Virus record (IMG/VR): IMGVR_UViG_3300021964_000007
Span: 1 to 37,169 of that record
Length of the DNA stretch: 37,169 nt
Direction: 5' to 3' (one strand)
Origin: a virus
The notes beneath the pieces were generated by a model. It made no database searches, was not told the origin of the DNA, and was given only the letters and a program-made list of their open reading frames with translations. Shown one piece after another: positions 6,942-13,727 of this stretch (within the stretch, counting starts at the first letter, position 1; each line of letters starts with the position of its first letter). The position numbers and the translations under genes are program-made.

Positions 6942-8356
6942 GTGAATATACTAAACTCTGTTTCTGCTTCTATGTATTGTGGTTCAAAATTTTTAAGTCT
7001 TGCATGACGCAAAGACATAACACAATATCTCATTGCAGATATAACATCATCATTTATTGGAACTATCTTTCCGTCTTTACGATGATACATTCGCAATTCT
7101 TGTAATAGTTTATCTTGATTTCTAAAAATTTTCAATCGTTTTGTCTGCATACGAGTATACATTTCTTGTATACCAGCTTCTACTGAGTTACCACCTGTGC
7201 CTTCTCGTTGACCTCTTGATGGTGGATTAGAAAAATGATTACGTGTCATGTAAACACCTTCTGCTCTGTACTGCTCTGTAAGTGATTTACCAGAACCTTT
7301 ATCAGCTTGTCTACCATCCATAGGCCAGATTACAGGAATCCAAGTACCTCTTGCTTTAATTGCACTTGCGTGCATTGGTACAGCTTCTTGTCGCATAGCA
7401 TAAGTATCGTAAATATACACAATGTCCGCATCTCTATCCCATGCCAACCATACTGCAGCTGTCGGATGATTCCAACCAAAATCTATACCACATAATCTTG
7501 GCCAGTAAGTTGGTATTTCTATTGGGTCACATACTACATCATCTTCTGCTATAGGGAATACAAGACCAGAACCTAATTGTGGTATACCTTGTTCTCTCAT
7601 CTTTCTTTCGTGTGGTGGCAATGCAGAAAGTATCTGCTCTCTTACCTCTGGTGTCATATGCGGTGCATCATCCCATCCAGCTTGTAGTAAAGATTGACCA
7701 GGTCTAAGGTCGTTAACAAACTGTGCCACTGTTTCTGTCATACCAGATTCTGGTGTAAAGGTCATATATACCATGCCACCTCTGTCTGCAGTCCTTGTTA
7801 GTGCTTGAGAATAGATAGCAGCTGGTGGTTCTTCATCTAGCCATACAACATCTACAGCTTCTCCCATCCATTTTTCTCTACCCATCTCATATGCTTTAAA
7901 TGCTAACCTTGACCACCCCCCAGTTACGTGTTTAACAACCAAAGAATTATGTGCATTTGGCACACCTGGTTTTCTGGTAGTTTCTCCTATGTCTTGTAGC
8001 GGTATAGAGCCAGTTCCTTTAGCAGAGGGGTCATCTGGTTGCCCTACTAGCTCTTTTTGGCAGATATCTCTGGTAGTTTCGTTAGATGCACCACCTGCCC
8101 AGGCTCTGATTGGTTTAGTAAACTTACGACCCTCCCACCATTCTGGGTACTTACCAGTTAAATGGTAGGCCATTTCCATTGCACCACAAAAAGACTTACC
8201 TATTCTGTTACCAGCCATAAGTAATCTCTGAGATGCTACTGTATTATGGAACTTAATTTGGTATTCATACGGCTCATAGTGCTTTAATCTGTTAGTAAGC
8301 TTCCTATGCTCTAATTCTTTAGCAATTTCTACAGCCCTTTCCAGCGCATCACTCAT
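6938..8356 (-). CDS. terL: terminase large subunit (packaging ATPase/nuclease)
   Basis: A 472-residue packaging motor. The N-terminal ATPase shows a Walker A variant, AGNRIGKS (about residues 49-56), and a Walker B ending, VDVVWLDEEPP. The C-terminal nuclease domain shows GIDFGWNHPTAAVW (first acidic residue) and VIWPMDGRQAD, with a later acidic site in the VISAMRY helix region. Length and motif spacing match T7/P22-type large terminases. It follows the small subunit with 11 bp between and overlaps the next gene by 4 bases. It would translocate DNA into proheads through the portal. Confidence 0.95.
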   Translation of the reverse strand: MSDALERAVEIAKELEHRKLTNRLKHYEPYEYQIKFHNTVASQRLLMAGNRIGKSFCGAMEMAYHLTGKYPEWWEGRKFTKPIRAWAGGASNETTRDICQKELVGQPDDPSAKGTGSIPLQDIGETTRKPGVPNAHNSLVVKHVTGGWSRLAFKAYEMGREKWMGEAVDVVWLDEEPPAAIYSQALTRTADRGGMVYMTFTPESGMTETVAQFVNDLRPGQSLLQAGWDDAPHMTPEVREQILSALPPHERKMREQGIPQLGSGLVFPIAEDDVVCDPIEIPTYWPRLCGIDFGWNHPTAAVWLAWDRDADIVYIYDTYAMRQEAVPMHASAIKARGTWIPVIWPMDGRQADKGSGKSLTEQYRAEGVYMTRNHFSNPPSRGQREGTGGNSVEAGIQEMYTRMQTKRLKIFRNQDKLLQELRMYHRKDGKIVPINDDVISAMRYCVMSLRHARLKNFEPQYIEAETEFSIFT

Positions 8357-8367
8357 AAATCTTAACC

Positions 8368-8781
8368 TTAGTTAATATCTTCATCTTTTACTGCAGCTAG
8401 TTGCAAAGAACCCATTATATTTCTAAGTTCTGCTTGCAATTCCTCGTCAGTTTTTCTACCAGTTACATCTTCAATCTTAGTTGTAGTCTGATATCCAGTT
8501 CTATCCAAGATAGAATTGATTGCACCAAGCTTTGTACTTGCGTTAACTGCTGGGTCTACTACTAATTGTTGCAATTTTTCTATCGCAACTGGTACTGCAC
8601 CATTTAAAAGCTTTCTAGTAGCATCCTCAATCTCTGCAGAAAGCTTATTTTTAAGCTCATATCCCTGCTGTTGAGCCGTTGCTGGAGAGTAACCTGCCTT
8701 AATTGCAGCCTCTGTAGCATTACCTTTTTCGCTAAAGTGCCTAACGAACTCTTTTTGCTTGTCTGTCAATAGTTTTCTCAT
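8368..8781 (-). CDS. terS: terminase small subunit
   Basis: A 137-residue protein starting MRKLLTDKQKEFVRHF, followed by GNATEAAIKAGYSPATA, the DNA-binding helix-turn-helix of Terminase_2-type small subunits. The C-terminal part is helical and would form the ring. It recognises the packaging start site and feeds the large subunit encoded next. No Shine-Dalgarno sequence precedes the ATG at 8781, and a promoter-like pair ends only about 10 bp upstream, so the message may be nearly leaderless. Confidence 0.92.
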   Translation of the reverse strand: MRKLLTDKQKEFVRHFSEKGNATEAAIKAGYSPATAQQQGYELKNKLSAEIEDATRKLLNGAVPVAIEKLQQLVVDPAVNASTKLGAINSILDRTGYQTTTKIEDVTGRKTDEELQAELRNIMGSLQLAAVKDEDIN

Positions 8782-8790
8782 ATACTTTAT

Positions 8791-8818
8791 AGTCTAAACT
8801 AAAGTATCTTGCTGTCAA
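8791..8818 (-). promoter_or_regulatory. promoter just before terS, possible leaderless start
   Basis: On the minus strand TTGACA (8818-8813) is followed after 16 bp by TAGACT (8796-8791), with an alternative TATAAA (8791-8786) at a longer distance. The terS ATG at 8781 has no ribosome site. A start about 7 bp below the -10 would place the 5' end at or next to the ATG. A GTTAATAT octamer sits at 8825-8832. Confidence 0.5.
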
Positions 8819-9035
8819 TAACAGGTTAATATTCCCATTTTTCCCTCCGCTGTGTGGAGTAATCCATGTTGTATATCACAGGAATATTTTTTGGGGGGGA
8901 CGGCTCTGATGGTAGGAAGTGATGTGTGTGTGTGGGTGTGAAAGGGTTTTTGAGGTGGTATTTTTGTATACCTTATATAGTATGATAGTGCATTTTAAAG
9001 CTAGATTCTTTAAAGGTTAAAGCTCCGGCAATATG
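8819..9035. other. non-coding region upstream of terminase, G- and GT-rich
   Basis: No convincing gene. The stretch holds a hairpin CTCCGCTGTGTGGAG near 8847-8861, a run of seven G after T-run at about 8889-8901, and a GT-rich tract around 8921-8940, all unusual in this AT-rich genome. TATGATAGT occurs at 8981-8989 and again at 9032-9040. Packaging (cos/pac) signals commonly lie beside terS, so this is a candidate, by position only. Confidence 0.5.
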
Positions 9036-9078
9036 ATAGTAGCAAGTCGGTAATGTAATGTCAAGACTTCTTAAAGCT
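8995..9078. repeat. three TTAAAGCT repeats
   Basis: TTAAAGCT occurs at 8995-9002, 9017-9024 and 9071-9078, with a related TTTAAAG at 9010-9016 and again inside the next small gene near 9133. They flank the minus-strand promoter at 9036-9064. They could be operator or packaging-protein binding sites. Chance recurrence in AT-rich DNA cannot be excluded. Confidence 0.45.
9036..9064 (-). promoter_or_regulatory. sigma-70-like promoter of the late operon
   Basis: Minus strand: TTGACA (9064-9059), 17-bp spacer, TACTAT (9041-9036). It is a consensus -35 with a fair -10. It would drive terS and the late genes from about 250 bp upstream. One TATGATAGT repeat overlaps the -10. Confidence 0.6.
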
Positions 9079-9084
9079 CAAATC

Positions 9085-9249
9085 TTACACACCTGCTAAT
9101 TGATTTGTCAATCTTGTTTTCTCAGCTCTTAGATTCTTTAAAGCTTTTGGACTGGAAGCTCTTGGAGTATCTAAGTGCTTTTGAATAACTTTACTAACAA
9201 ACTTTAATCTTTCGGTTGCAAACCAAATATCTACATCTGTCATCTTCAT
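9085..9249 (-). CDS. small hypothetical protein upstream of terminase
   Basis: A 54-residue protein with start MKMTDVDIWFATERLKF, followed by a basic helical part (KALKNLRAEKTRL). I chose the ATG at 9249 because GGAGG lies 8 bases upstream; an earlier in-frame ATG at 9270 has no such site. Predicted to be two helices, soluble. Function unknown. It is the first leftward gene after the divergent early control region, so it may be made early. Confidence 0.65.
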   Translation of the reverse strand: MKMTDVDIWFATERLKFVSKVIQKHLDTPRASSPKALKNLRAEKTRLTNQLAGV

Positions 9250-9453
9250 ATTCTTTACCTCCATTATCATGTTAACATATGTTAATATCTATGTAAATAG
9301 TATATTTTTAGTAAGTAGTTACTGTTTAATTACTAGTATATATTTAGTTAATAGTATCTTTTAAATACTGGTTTATTTTAAGTAAATAGTTGACTTAGGT
9401 TAATAGATTTGTTAATATAAATATGAGTAAAAAAAATAAGGGAGGTAGAAGAT
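9250..9453. promoter_or_regulatory. divergent early control region with palindrome and octamer sites
   Basis: A very AT-rich 204-bp region between a leftward and a rightward gene. It holds the 14-bp palindrome TTAACATATGTTAA (9272-9285) and octamers GTTAATAT at 9281-9288 and 9411-9418, with relatives GTTAATAGT at 9347-9355 and GTTAATAG at 9399-9406. The same octamer occurs in the other promoter regions. Likely operators for a phage regulator, by inference. Confidence 0.5.
9390..9418 (+). promoter_or_regulatory. rightward early promoter
   Basis: TTGACT (9390-9395), 17-bp spacer, TAATAT (9413-9418), about 35 bp before the first early gene with its AAGGGAGG ribosome site. Two GTTAATA-type octamers overlap the spacer and the -10, so a bound repressor would block it. 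Confidence 0.65.
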
Positions 9454-9672
9454 ATGCCTAGACCAATAGACTTAGGAATTGAAGCAATCGGAGCAATTGA
9501 ATTCGACAATTATGTTCGTGTTCAATATTCTGGTCTTTATAATATGCATTCGCAAGAAGCTCGTGAAGATGCTGAATTATCAAAAGATGAGCATTTTACT
9601 ATTATAAAACATTATGCAGAATTAGCCGAACAGTATTCTGATACGATTGAATTTTATGAAAATGAATATTAG
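9454..9672 (+). CDS. early hypothetical protein, acidic
   Basis: A 72-residue acidic protein with many Glu and Asp and a Tyr-rich tail ending YENEY. GGGAGG lies 8 bases upstream of the ATG. It is the first gene of the rightward early cluster, about 35 bp below a good promoter. No recognised domain. Early, small, acidic phage proteins often bind host enzymes or defence proteins, but nothing in the sequence shows which. Its stop codon lies inside the 5' arm of the RNA element at 9669-9743. Confidence 0.75.
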   Translation: MPRPIDLGIEAIGAIEFDNYVRVQYSGLYNMHSQEAREDAELSKDEHFTIIKHYAELAEQYSDTIEFYENEY

Positions 9673-9743
9673 CAGTTAGCCTCCGTAAATGCTAAGTTAA
9701 CTGCTGTCCAGACCTTAGCAAGTCTTAAAACTGCTAATTTTTT
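9669..9743 (+). terminator. intrinsic terminator with alternative folds (attenuator candidate)
   Basis: The terminator stem pairs TTAGC plus AGT (9715-9723, one bulged A) with ACTGCTAA (9730-9737), loop CTTAAA, followed by six T (9738-9743). An upstream hairpin pairs AGCAGTTA (9671-9678) with TAACTGCT (9698-9705). TTAGCAGTT (9669-9677) is also the exact reverse complement of AACTGCTAA (9729-9737), so it could instead open the terminator. The element sits directly before the next ribosome site. Confidence 0.65.
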
Positions 9744-9757
9744 AAGGGAGGATTACA

Positions 9758-9994
9758 ATGGTTAAAAAACAACTATCAAACAAAATCAACACAGTCATAG
9801 CCGACAACATTGATGACATTTCGGTCAATGATTTAAGTATGATTGTTTACTACCATCATTATTATAATCAAAAAGATTTTATTGATACAGATTTCACAGA
9901 TTTATGCAGAAAAAGAATTAACGAAATTCTAAAAGATTATAATTTACAGATATTTAATATAGCCAATGTTATGGAGGAAGTTGGTAATGTCTAA
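9758..9994 (+). CDS. early hypothetical protein
   Basis: A 78-residue protein of unknown function. AAGGGAGG lies directly upstream of its ATG and just after the T-run of the attenuator-like element. The middle is Tyr/His-rich (MIVYYHHYYNQKDFIDTDF) and the whole looks helical. It overlaps the next gene by 8 bases. No recognised domain or membrane segment. Confidence 0.72.
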   Translation: MVKKQLSNKINTVIADNIDDISVNDLSMIVYYHHYYNQKDFIDTDFTDLCRKRINEILKDYNLQIFNIANVMEEVGNV

Positions 9995-10196
9995 AGAATT
10001 AAAAGCAATTATAAAAGTTAATTTTCAAGAAAGTTCTATGATATCAAATGCTTTGTTGCAATTTGAAAATTCTATTAAAACTAAATACACACCTAGCCCA
10101 GACCATATTCAAGCGATACAAAAGTTAAGAAAATATGTTCACAGGGTTAATGAAAAACTTTACAATAAATTAAGGGAGGAAGATAATGAGCGATAA
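9987..10196 (+). CDS. early hypothetical helical protein
   Basis: A 69-residue protein starting MSKELKAIIKV. The ATG at 9987 is preferred over one at 9966 because GGAGG precedes it and it overlaps the previous stop by 8 bases. It has a charged helix with a basic patch (KLRKYVHRVNEKL) and an acidic end. Function unknown. It overlaps the next gene by 11 bases. Confidence 0.68.
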   Translation: MSKELKAIIKVNFQESSMISNALLQFENSIKTKYTPSPDHIQAIQKLRKYVHRVNEKLYNKLREEDNER

Positions 10197-10374
10197 TATT
10201 GAATGGTCTATGTCTATGAAGTTTTATAGTAGAACAAGCGAAAACGGATTAGATAAAGACTTTTATGTTTTTGAAGGCGAAATATTAGATGAGAATACTT
10301 TACAAGCAGTAAAGGAAGCAGTCTTAAAAGCCATGATGAATAGAGAAAAAGAAAAAAAAGAGAGAGGTTATTAA
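10186..10374 (+). CDS. early hypothetical protein
   Basis: A 62-residue protein, MSDNIEWSMSMKFYSRTSENG onward, with a short beta-like front and a helical C-terminus rich in Lys/Glu. AGGGAGGAAG precedes its ATG. It overlaps the previous gene by 11 bases and the next ATG begins 1 base after its stop. Unknown function. Confidence 0.7.
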   Translation: MSDNIEWSMSMKFYSRTSENGLDKDFYVFEGEILDENTLQAVKEAVLKAMMNREKEKKERGY

Positions 10375-10375
10375 T

Positions 10376-10546
10376 ATGAGTAATCATTGGACAGAAGCTT
10401 GGTTAGAGCAACGAGCTGAGTACTATGTTGAGCAAGGATTAGATTTTAAAGATGCTTGTATTCAAGCTAGGGAAGACCTTTTTATGGAGGATGATGATTC
10501 ATGGAGAGAGTACGATATTGATGAGGGGGATTTAGATGATGAGTAA
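10376..10546 (+). CDS. early very acidic hypothetical protein
   Basis: A 56-residue protein with a long acidic C-terminus (EDDDSWREYDIDEGDLDDE). It starts MSNHWTEAWLEQRAEYY, and an AGAGAGG ribosome site lies upstream. It overlaps the next gene by up to 11 bases. The charge pattern recalls DNA-mimic proteins, but no family is recognised, so that is only a hint. Confidence 0.65.
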   Translation: MSNHWTEAWLEQRAEYYVEQGLDFKDACIQAREDLFMEDDDSWREYDIDEGDLDDE

Positions 10547-10772
10547 AATATTTGTAGAAGATACTTGGGGGATAATTGAAACGAATTTAAAGGGTTATAA
10601 AGATTTAGACTTTAATCTATATACCGAAGATAATGAAGTATATATAACCTTTTATGGCAATAAAAATCAAAAGGTAAATATAAACGACTGTAAAGGACAT
10701 TATAAGCTAGTAAAGATACATGGTGGCTCAGATGATTTTGAAGAGCCATTAGATTACATGGAGGGAAGGTAA
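10539..10772 (+). CDS. early hypothetical protein
   Basis: A 77-residue protein with alternating strand-like hydrophobic residues (NEVYITFYGN, VKIHGGSDD), probably a small beta fold. Two adjacent ATG codons (10536 and 10539) are possible. GAGGGGGA lies upstream of both. It meets the next gene in a TAATG junction at 10772. Function unknown. Confidence 0.7.
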   Translation: MSKIFVEDTWGIIETNLKGYKDLDFNLYTEDNEVYITFYGNKNQKVNINDCKGHYKLVKIHGGSDDFEEPLDYMEGR

Positions 10773-11050
10773 TGAGTATTAAAGAAATAAAAGAAGATGT
10801 TCGTTTAGAGCTACAAGAAATGGATATTGAGCAAATCCTTAGCGAGCTTAAAACCTTTAAACTAAAAGAGCATACTGAAGAATGGGTTATTGATTGGCTC
10901 ATGGAATATTTATTAGATGAGGTAAATAGGACGGAACTTACAGAAGGCATATGCGAAACTAATGATGACTTTATTATGTTTGGCAGAAAAGAATTTGCTG
11001 AATGTGTATTAAGTAGATTGAAAATAGATTTCGGAGTGGAGGTAATGTGA
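10772..11050 (+). CDS. early acidic helical hypothetical protein
   Basis: A 92-residue acidic protein, MSIKEIKEDVRLELQEMD onward, that looks mostly helical. It starts at a TAATG overlap with the preceding gene, with GGAGG 4-6 bases upstream of the ATG. No recognised domain. It belongs to the same rightward unit and is followed by two further small genes. Confidence 0.72.
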   Translation: MSIKEIKEDVRLELQEMDIEQILSELKTFKLKEHTEEWVIDWLMEYLLDEVNRTELTEGICETNDDFIMFGRKEFAECVLSRLKIDFGVEVM

Positions 11051-11073
11051 GATATCCATTGGAGGTTTATGCT

Positions 11074-11211
11074 GTGAAAAAGAAATCTAGAATCTTTGAT
11101 ACGACTACACCACTTTCTTGGAAGAAATATTTTACATTAATAGTAGTTATAGGTTTAGCAAATGCTGTTATAATGTTTATATTGGAGGTGTTTGGAATTA
11201 ATGTGCGATAA
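11074..11211 (+). CDS. small single-pass membrane protein (GTG start)
   Basis: A 45-residue protein beginning at a GTG with GGAGG exactly 8 bases upstream. It has a basic front (KKKSRIF), then one membrane helix FTLIVVIGLANAVIMFIL, and a short tail. Inferred orientation is basic end in the cytoplasm. It overlaps the next gene by 11 bases. Function unknown; membrane-acting early proteins can affect superinfection or host physiology. Confidence 0.55.
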   Translation: MKKKSRIFDTTTPLSWKKYFTLIVVIGLANAVIMFILEVFGINVR

Positions 11212-11329
11212 ATGTTTTGCTTTGTATGAGAAATTTGAGCAGATGTATTTAGCATTAGGTTTTAGTGATACATTTGCTAAGCTTGAAGCTATTGCCCATG
11301 TTGCTCTTTCTCAGAACGATAATAAGTAA
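11201..11329 (+). CDS. small early hypothetical protein
   Basis: A 42-residue protein starting MCDKCFALYEKFEQ. A CxxC pair lies at residues 2-5. A weakly spaced GGAGG lies about 12 bases upstream. It is the last rightward gene before the convergent replication operon, and its 3' end overlaps the ATP-cone gene on the other strand by 41 bp, so one of the two ends is less certain. Function unknown. Confidence 0.5.
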   Translation: MCDKCFALYEKFEQMYLALGFSDTFAKLEAIAHVALSQNDNK

Positions 11330-11534
11330 TAGTATTTTTTATTATATCTTGTATGTTTTGGTAAGTTGGATAAAACTCTTCAAACCTATTGTCTATACTT
11401 ACCTCAACATTCTTTACAAGTTGCCAACTAACATTAACATCTTTTATTTTATTATAAATCTTTTTAAATATTATCTCTTTATCATATGGAGCTAAAGAGC
11501 CATCTTTCTGTACTACTACTAAATCATATTTCAT
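11289..11534 (-). CDS. stand-alone ATP-cone-like protein
   Basis: An 81-residue protein, MKYDLVVVQKDGSLAPYDKE, then IIFKKIYNKIKDV, and VSIDNRFEEFYPTYQNIQDIIKNTITYY. This is the pattern of an ATP-cone: VxKxDGS...F/YD then helices then a T...IQDIV-like segment. ATP-cones regulate ribonucleotide reductase and NrdR. No reductase is found here. The start at 11534 has GAGG 6 bases upstream and overlaps the HNH gene by 11 bases. Binding of ATP/dATP is by family only. Confidence 0.6.
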   Translation of the reverse strand: MKYDLVVVQKDGSLAPYDKEIIFKKIYNKIKDVNVSWQLVKNVEVSIDNRFEEFYPTYQNIQDIIKNTITYYRSEKEQHGQ

Positions 11535-11841
11535 TGCAATCCTCACATAAACCACCACAACATTCAGCTAATTTTAAAACTTCTTTGAGCAACTCTCGCT
11601 GTGTTCCCCACTTTGCTTCAAATTCTTTTTTGCTGTGATGAAAAGCTTCTTTCCCTAATCTATGATGAGCAACACACAAAGGAATAACTTCAAAGTGACT
11701 AGACCTTTTGCCCATGCCAGTCATATCTCTTATGTGATGTAACTCAGCATCTACAAACATATGACCTTGTTTCCTGCATATAATACACCCAAGTCGAGCA
11801 ATCTTGTCCATGTGTTTTTTCTCTTTGACTGTGTGCTTCAT
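11524..11841 (-). CDS. HNH nuclease, P1 Ref-like
   Basis: A 105-residue protein with GCIICRKQGH (zinc CxxC), AELHHIRDMTGMGKRSSH and VIPLCVAHHRLGKEAFHHS, then a helix with KKEFEAKWGTQRELL. This is the Ref-type HNH pattern: in phage P1, Ref is a RecA-dependent nuclease. The C-terminal CCGGLCEDC adds a second Cys cluster. No phage recombinase was recognised, so it would act with host RecA if the analogy holds. It overlaps the ATP-cone gene. Confidence 0.75.
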   Translation of the reverse strand: MKHTVKEKKHMDKIARLGCIICRKQGHMFVDAELHHIRDMTGMGKRSSHFEVIPLCVAHHRLGKEAFHHSKKEFEAKWGTQRELLKEVLKLAECCGGLCEDCNEI

Positions 11842-11869
11842 AGGGGAAATATTATTGTAACACAGATGA

Positions 11870-12220
11870 CTAAATGTTGTAAGCTTTTTTCTCTTGATTT
11901 TGGTTAAAAGATTGTACTTTAATTAACTCTAAGTTTATTTCTACACATCTCTTTTGCCATTTTAACTCAGCTTCAATCTGTGTAGCATCTGCAAGTGCTT
12001 TAATATGTGCTGTATATCGCTCATCTGCATATGCATGAGCTTCTTGTTGAGCTACACTATTTGGTTTGCCAGTTGGTCCGAGTTGATATTCTTTCATAAG
12101 ACTAGCTCTTAATATCTTTTTACTTTCTTCAAGTTGCACAAGATTCTTTAAAGCAACACTATGCTCATGACCTAACTTTCTAAGCTTGTTAATCTCAAAC
12201 TCTTTATGTACTTCGTTCAT
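11870..12220 (-). CDS. coiled-coil hypothetical protein in replication operon
   Basis: A 116-residue helical protein starting MNEVHKEFEINKLRKLG. ATG at 12220 is chosen because GGAGG lies 5 bases upstream. The sequence is rich in Leu/Lys/Glu with long charged helices, a pattern of a coiled coil. It overlaps the helicase gene end by 17 bases. Position in the replication unit suggests a helper of helicase or recombination, but no family is recognised. Confidence 0.68.
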   Translation of the reverse strand: MNEVHKEFEINKLRKLGHEHSVALKNLVQLEESKKILRASLMKEYQLGPTGKPNSVAQQEAHAYADERYTAHIKALADATQIEAELKWQKRCVEINLELIKVQSFNQNQEKKAYNI

Positions 12221-13727
12221 TGTTACCTCCAATCATATTTTGTATTTTAATTTTAGATTTGTGTCGTTTTATATTGTGATGTTTTATATACCCTTCAACA
12301 TCTTTTGTTGGTCTTACAGGCAGTATATTTTTTTTAAAATTAGGAAAGTGTTTAAATTTATTTTTAAACAAATGACTTGCCCATCCATCAAGATAGCCTC
12401 TTTGTCTTGCATAGAAAAGTAATCCTGCATAAAAAGTTTCTTTGTCTGCAACTGTTGGCTCGTTCTTTTTTTTCTTTAACTCAACAAGTCTGCCTTGTGC
12501 AATCAACAACTCAGTGTCTTTTTTAGTAGGTTTAGAGCCACAATTAGGACATTCTGGGCTGTCTGCAGTAGGTTTATATACAAAATCACATTGCACACAG
12601 GTAAATGGTTGTTTTTCTATTGGTTGTGGTTCTTTTCTTTCTTTACTAACATTAGTCGTTACATCTAATGTCCATTGAGGTGGCTCATCAGGAAAGCCAT
12701 GTTCATAAACAGCACCACTATGGTCTATAATTAATGTATCTTTCTTGCCATCATCTGGTCTAAGACTTCTACCTACCATCTGCAGATACAACCCATAACT
12801 TTTAGTAGGTCTTGCTAATATAACACAGGATATTTTAGGTTCATCCCATCCTTCTGTTAATACTTGACAGTTAGCTAAGACCTTAATCCTACCATCTTTT
12901 ATCATAGCTAATTGTCTTTCTCTTTCTATTTCTGGCATTTTACCATCTATGTGACCAGCAGGTATGCCACTGTCATTAAACATCTTAGCTATTTTTTTAC
13001 TATGGTTTATTGATGTAGCAAATGCAACAGTAGGTCTGTCTTGACCATACATTATCCAATGGTTTACAATGTCACCTATTAGTTTAGGTGTGTTCATTCT
13101 TTTGTCTAGCCTACCTTTTTCATAATCACCTGCTAATACTTTTAGTCCTTTTAAATCTGGCATTGTTGGTGCATAGATTCTACTAGGAACAAGATAGCCT
13201 TCTTCTGTCAAATCTTTTATATTGCTGCACTCTATAAGACCTTGATAGATATCACCTAATCCTTTACCATCTGCTCTACATGGTGTTGCAGTTAGACCTA
13301 TGACATGAGCTTCTGGATATTCTTCTATCATTTTTTGAAAAGTAAATGATGCAGACCTGTGTGCTTCATCAAAAATAATCAAATCTGCATCTGGTCTATC
13401 AAAATCAAAATTATCTTTTCTTGCAGTATAAGTTTGTATTGATACAACTTGCACATCAGCATCTGGTGTAGCTGCTTTGTCTGCCATTATGACACCATGT
13501 CTAACACCAAAATTAAAAAGCTTGTTACTACATTGCATAATTAATTCTCTTCTATGTGCAACAAAGACACACTTCTTACCATTCTCTATTACTTTGCGAA
13601 TAATATCTGCAGCAATCACAGTTTTACCAGAACCTGTTGGTGCAACTAACAGAACCTTTTTTCTTTTGGTAAATGATTCTCTTATATCATCTATTACTTT
13701 TGTTTGATAAGGACGTAACTGGTGCAT
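12204..13727 (-). CDS. DEAD/DEAH superfamily 2 DNA helicase
   Basis: A 507-residue helicase starting MHQLRPYQ. Motifs: Q-like LRPYQ, Walker A APTGSGKT (residues 29-36), DEAH box (LIIFDEAHRS), motif III LTATP, and motif VI QMVGRSLRP. A zinc ribbon follows at the C-terminus (CVQC...CPNC). The organisation is that of RecG/UvsW/SSL2-like phage helicases. Start 13727 has GGAG 6 bases upstream; an upstream in-frame ATG (13799) lies deep in the primase gene and is rejected. It would unwind DNA during replication or repair. It overlaps the primase gene by 41 bp. Confidence 0.9.
   Translation of the reverse strand: MHQLRPYQTKVIDDIRESFTKRKKVLLVAPTGSGKTVIAADIIRKVIENGKKCVFVAHRRELIMQCSNKLFNFGVRHGVIMADKAATPDADVQVVSIQTYTARKDNFDFDRPDADLIIFDEAHRSASFTFQKMIEEYPEAHVIGLTATPCRADGKGLGDIYQGLIECSNIKDLTEEGYLVPSRIYAPTMPDLKGLKVLAGDYEKGRLDKRMNTPKLIGDIVNHWIMYGQDRPTVAFATSINHSKKIAKMFNDSGIPAGHIDGKMPEIERERQLAMIKDGRIKVLANCQVLTEGWDEPKISCVILARPTKSYGLYLQMVGRSLRPDDGKKDTLIIDHSGAVYEHGFPDEPPQWTLDVTTNVSKERKEPQPIEKQPFTCVQCDFVYKPTADSPECPNCGSKPTKKDTELLIAQGRLVELKKKKNEPTVADKETFYAGLLFYARQRGYLDGWASHLFKNKFKHFPNFKKNILPVRPTKDVEGYIKHHNIKRHKSKIKIQNMIGGNNERST

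Noticed and set aside
9085-9270. Earlier start (9270) for the small gene upstream of terminase
   Set aside because: It lacks a ribosome site, while the ATG at 9249 has GGAGG at 8 bases.
10612-10950. Leftward open frame in the early gene cluster
   Set aside because: It runs antisense to two genes with good ribosome sites and has no such site itself.
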